Source of the DNA: Candidatus Zixiibacteriota bacterium
Lineage (GTDB): Bacteria; Zixibacteria; MSB-5A5; GN15; PGXB01
Length of the DNA stretch: 14,290 bases
NCBI GenBank assembly: GCA_003641425.1
Contig: QNAH01000020.1
Span: 1-14,290, forward strand
Direction of reading: 5' to 3'
In this document: positions 13,936 through 14,290 of the stretch, piece after piece
How the letters are laid out: every line of letters begins with the position of its first letter
How positions within the stretch are numbered: position 1 is the first letter of the stretch
Notes under the pieces: generated by a model
The model's database searches: none
Told to the model about the DNA's origin: nothing
Seen by the model: only the letters and a program-made list of their open reading frames with translations
Translations under genes and position numbers: made by a program

Positions 13936-14290
13936 ATGAAAGGCATATTACGTCTCGCTGTCTATCTCGTGCTGGCCATGATAATACTGGGCGGAATCGC
14001 CCAGGCCCAGGCCATTCCCAAAGTATCGGTCGAGGTCGAGGAATCATCCGATCCCGGCGATTTATCGGCAACACTTCAGATAGTCCTTCTGTTGACTGTC
14101 CTGACTCTGGCGCCATCGATCATATTGATGATGACATCTTTTGTCAGAATTGTTGTCGTTTTGGGATTCCTTCGCCAGGCCATAGGAACACAGCAGTTGC
14201 CGCCGAACCAGTTGCTGATTGCCCTGGCACTGATTCTAACTTTTTTCATTATCAGTCCGATGGCCAACCAGGCTTATGAAAACGGTTTGA
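13936..14290 (+). CDS. fliP: Flagellar export-gate protein FliP (5' part)
   Basis: FliP forms the core of the FliPQR export gate in the membrane of the flagellar type III secretion system. The frame is open to the window end, giving the first 118 residues of a protein usually near 245. It has a cleavable signal peptide (1-26, ending AQA before IPKVSVEV), as known for FliP. Family signatures follow: LTLAPSIILMMTSFVRIVVV, then LGFLRQAIGTQQLPPNQ and ALILTFFIISPM. The start at 13936 has AGGA (13927-13930) 5 bases upstream. The 58-base gap after fliO is one of the longer ones in the operon and holds a hairpin. Identification is certain; the 3' end lies outside the window. Confidence 0.95.
   Translation, partial: MKGILRLAVYLVLAMIILGGIAQAQAIPKVSVEVEESSDPGDLSATLQIVLLLTVLTLAPSIILMMTSFVRIVVVLGFLRQAIGTQQLPPNQLLIALALILTFFIISPMANQAYENGL

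Overview
The window reads as bacterial chromosome of roughly even base composition. All supported genes are on the + strand. Four housekeeping genes come first (46-5063), followed by a long flagellar operon that runs off the right edge (5314-14290). Most flagellar genes have clear Shine-Dalgarno sites, and GTG and TTG starts occur (fliK, flgD, fliM). The organism is a flagellated bacterium. The cmk-plsC-rpsA order and the flagellar order motE(ylxF)-fliK-flgD-TIGR02530-flgE-flbD-fliL-fliM-fliN-fliO-fliP recall Clostridia/Bacillus-type clusters. However, a FliN (not a FliY), a long-tailed S1 and the overall protein style would also fit an uncultured FCB-type lineage such as Zixibacteria. I hold that placement loosely, because nothing in the window fixes the phylum.

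Region 1 (1-3751): cmk and plsC are translationally coupled by an ATGA overlap. rpsA follows after a 139-base gap holding a possible promoter, a 14-bp perfect palindrome, a leader stem-loop and a strong ribosome binding site. rpsA ends at a textbook intrinsic terminator with a GCAA loop. The cmk promoter-like sequence lies so close to its ATG that the transcript may be leaderless.

Region 2 (3765-5063): mtaB, a tRNA methylthiotransferase, stands alone behind the terminator. A perfect TATAAT lies 6 bases before its ATG, again suggesting a leaderless mRNA.

Region 3 (5064-5313): an intergenic control region that includes a good sigma-54 type -24/-12 element, three copies of TTGCCGG and a near-palindrome upstream.

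Region 4 (5314-14290): eleven recognised flagellar genes plus one tiny unlisted ORF. They encode a MotE/YlxF-like membrane protein, hook-length control FliK, hook cap FlgD, a small conserved flagellar-operon protein, hook FlgE, FlbD/SwrD, stator-associated FliL, switch proteins FliM and FliN, and export-gate proteins FliO and FliP (FliP is cut by the window end). Gene junctions are tight or overlapping, so this looks like one polycistronic unit for the hook, the switch/C-ring and the export apparatus.

The least explained spot is 8819-8907, just before flgE. It carries a 28-codon ORF with its own ribosome binding site, ending 2 bases before the flgE ATG, and two competing RNA hairpins, one of which covers part of the flgE ribosome binding site. 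Other points of interest are the oppositely charged tails of S1 and an internal FliM-like peptide in the long acidic N-terminus of FliN.
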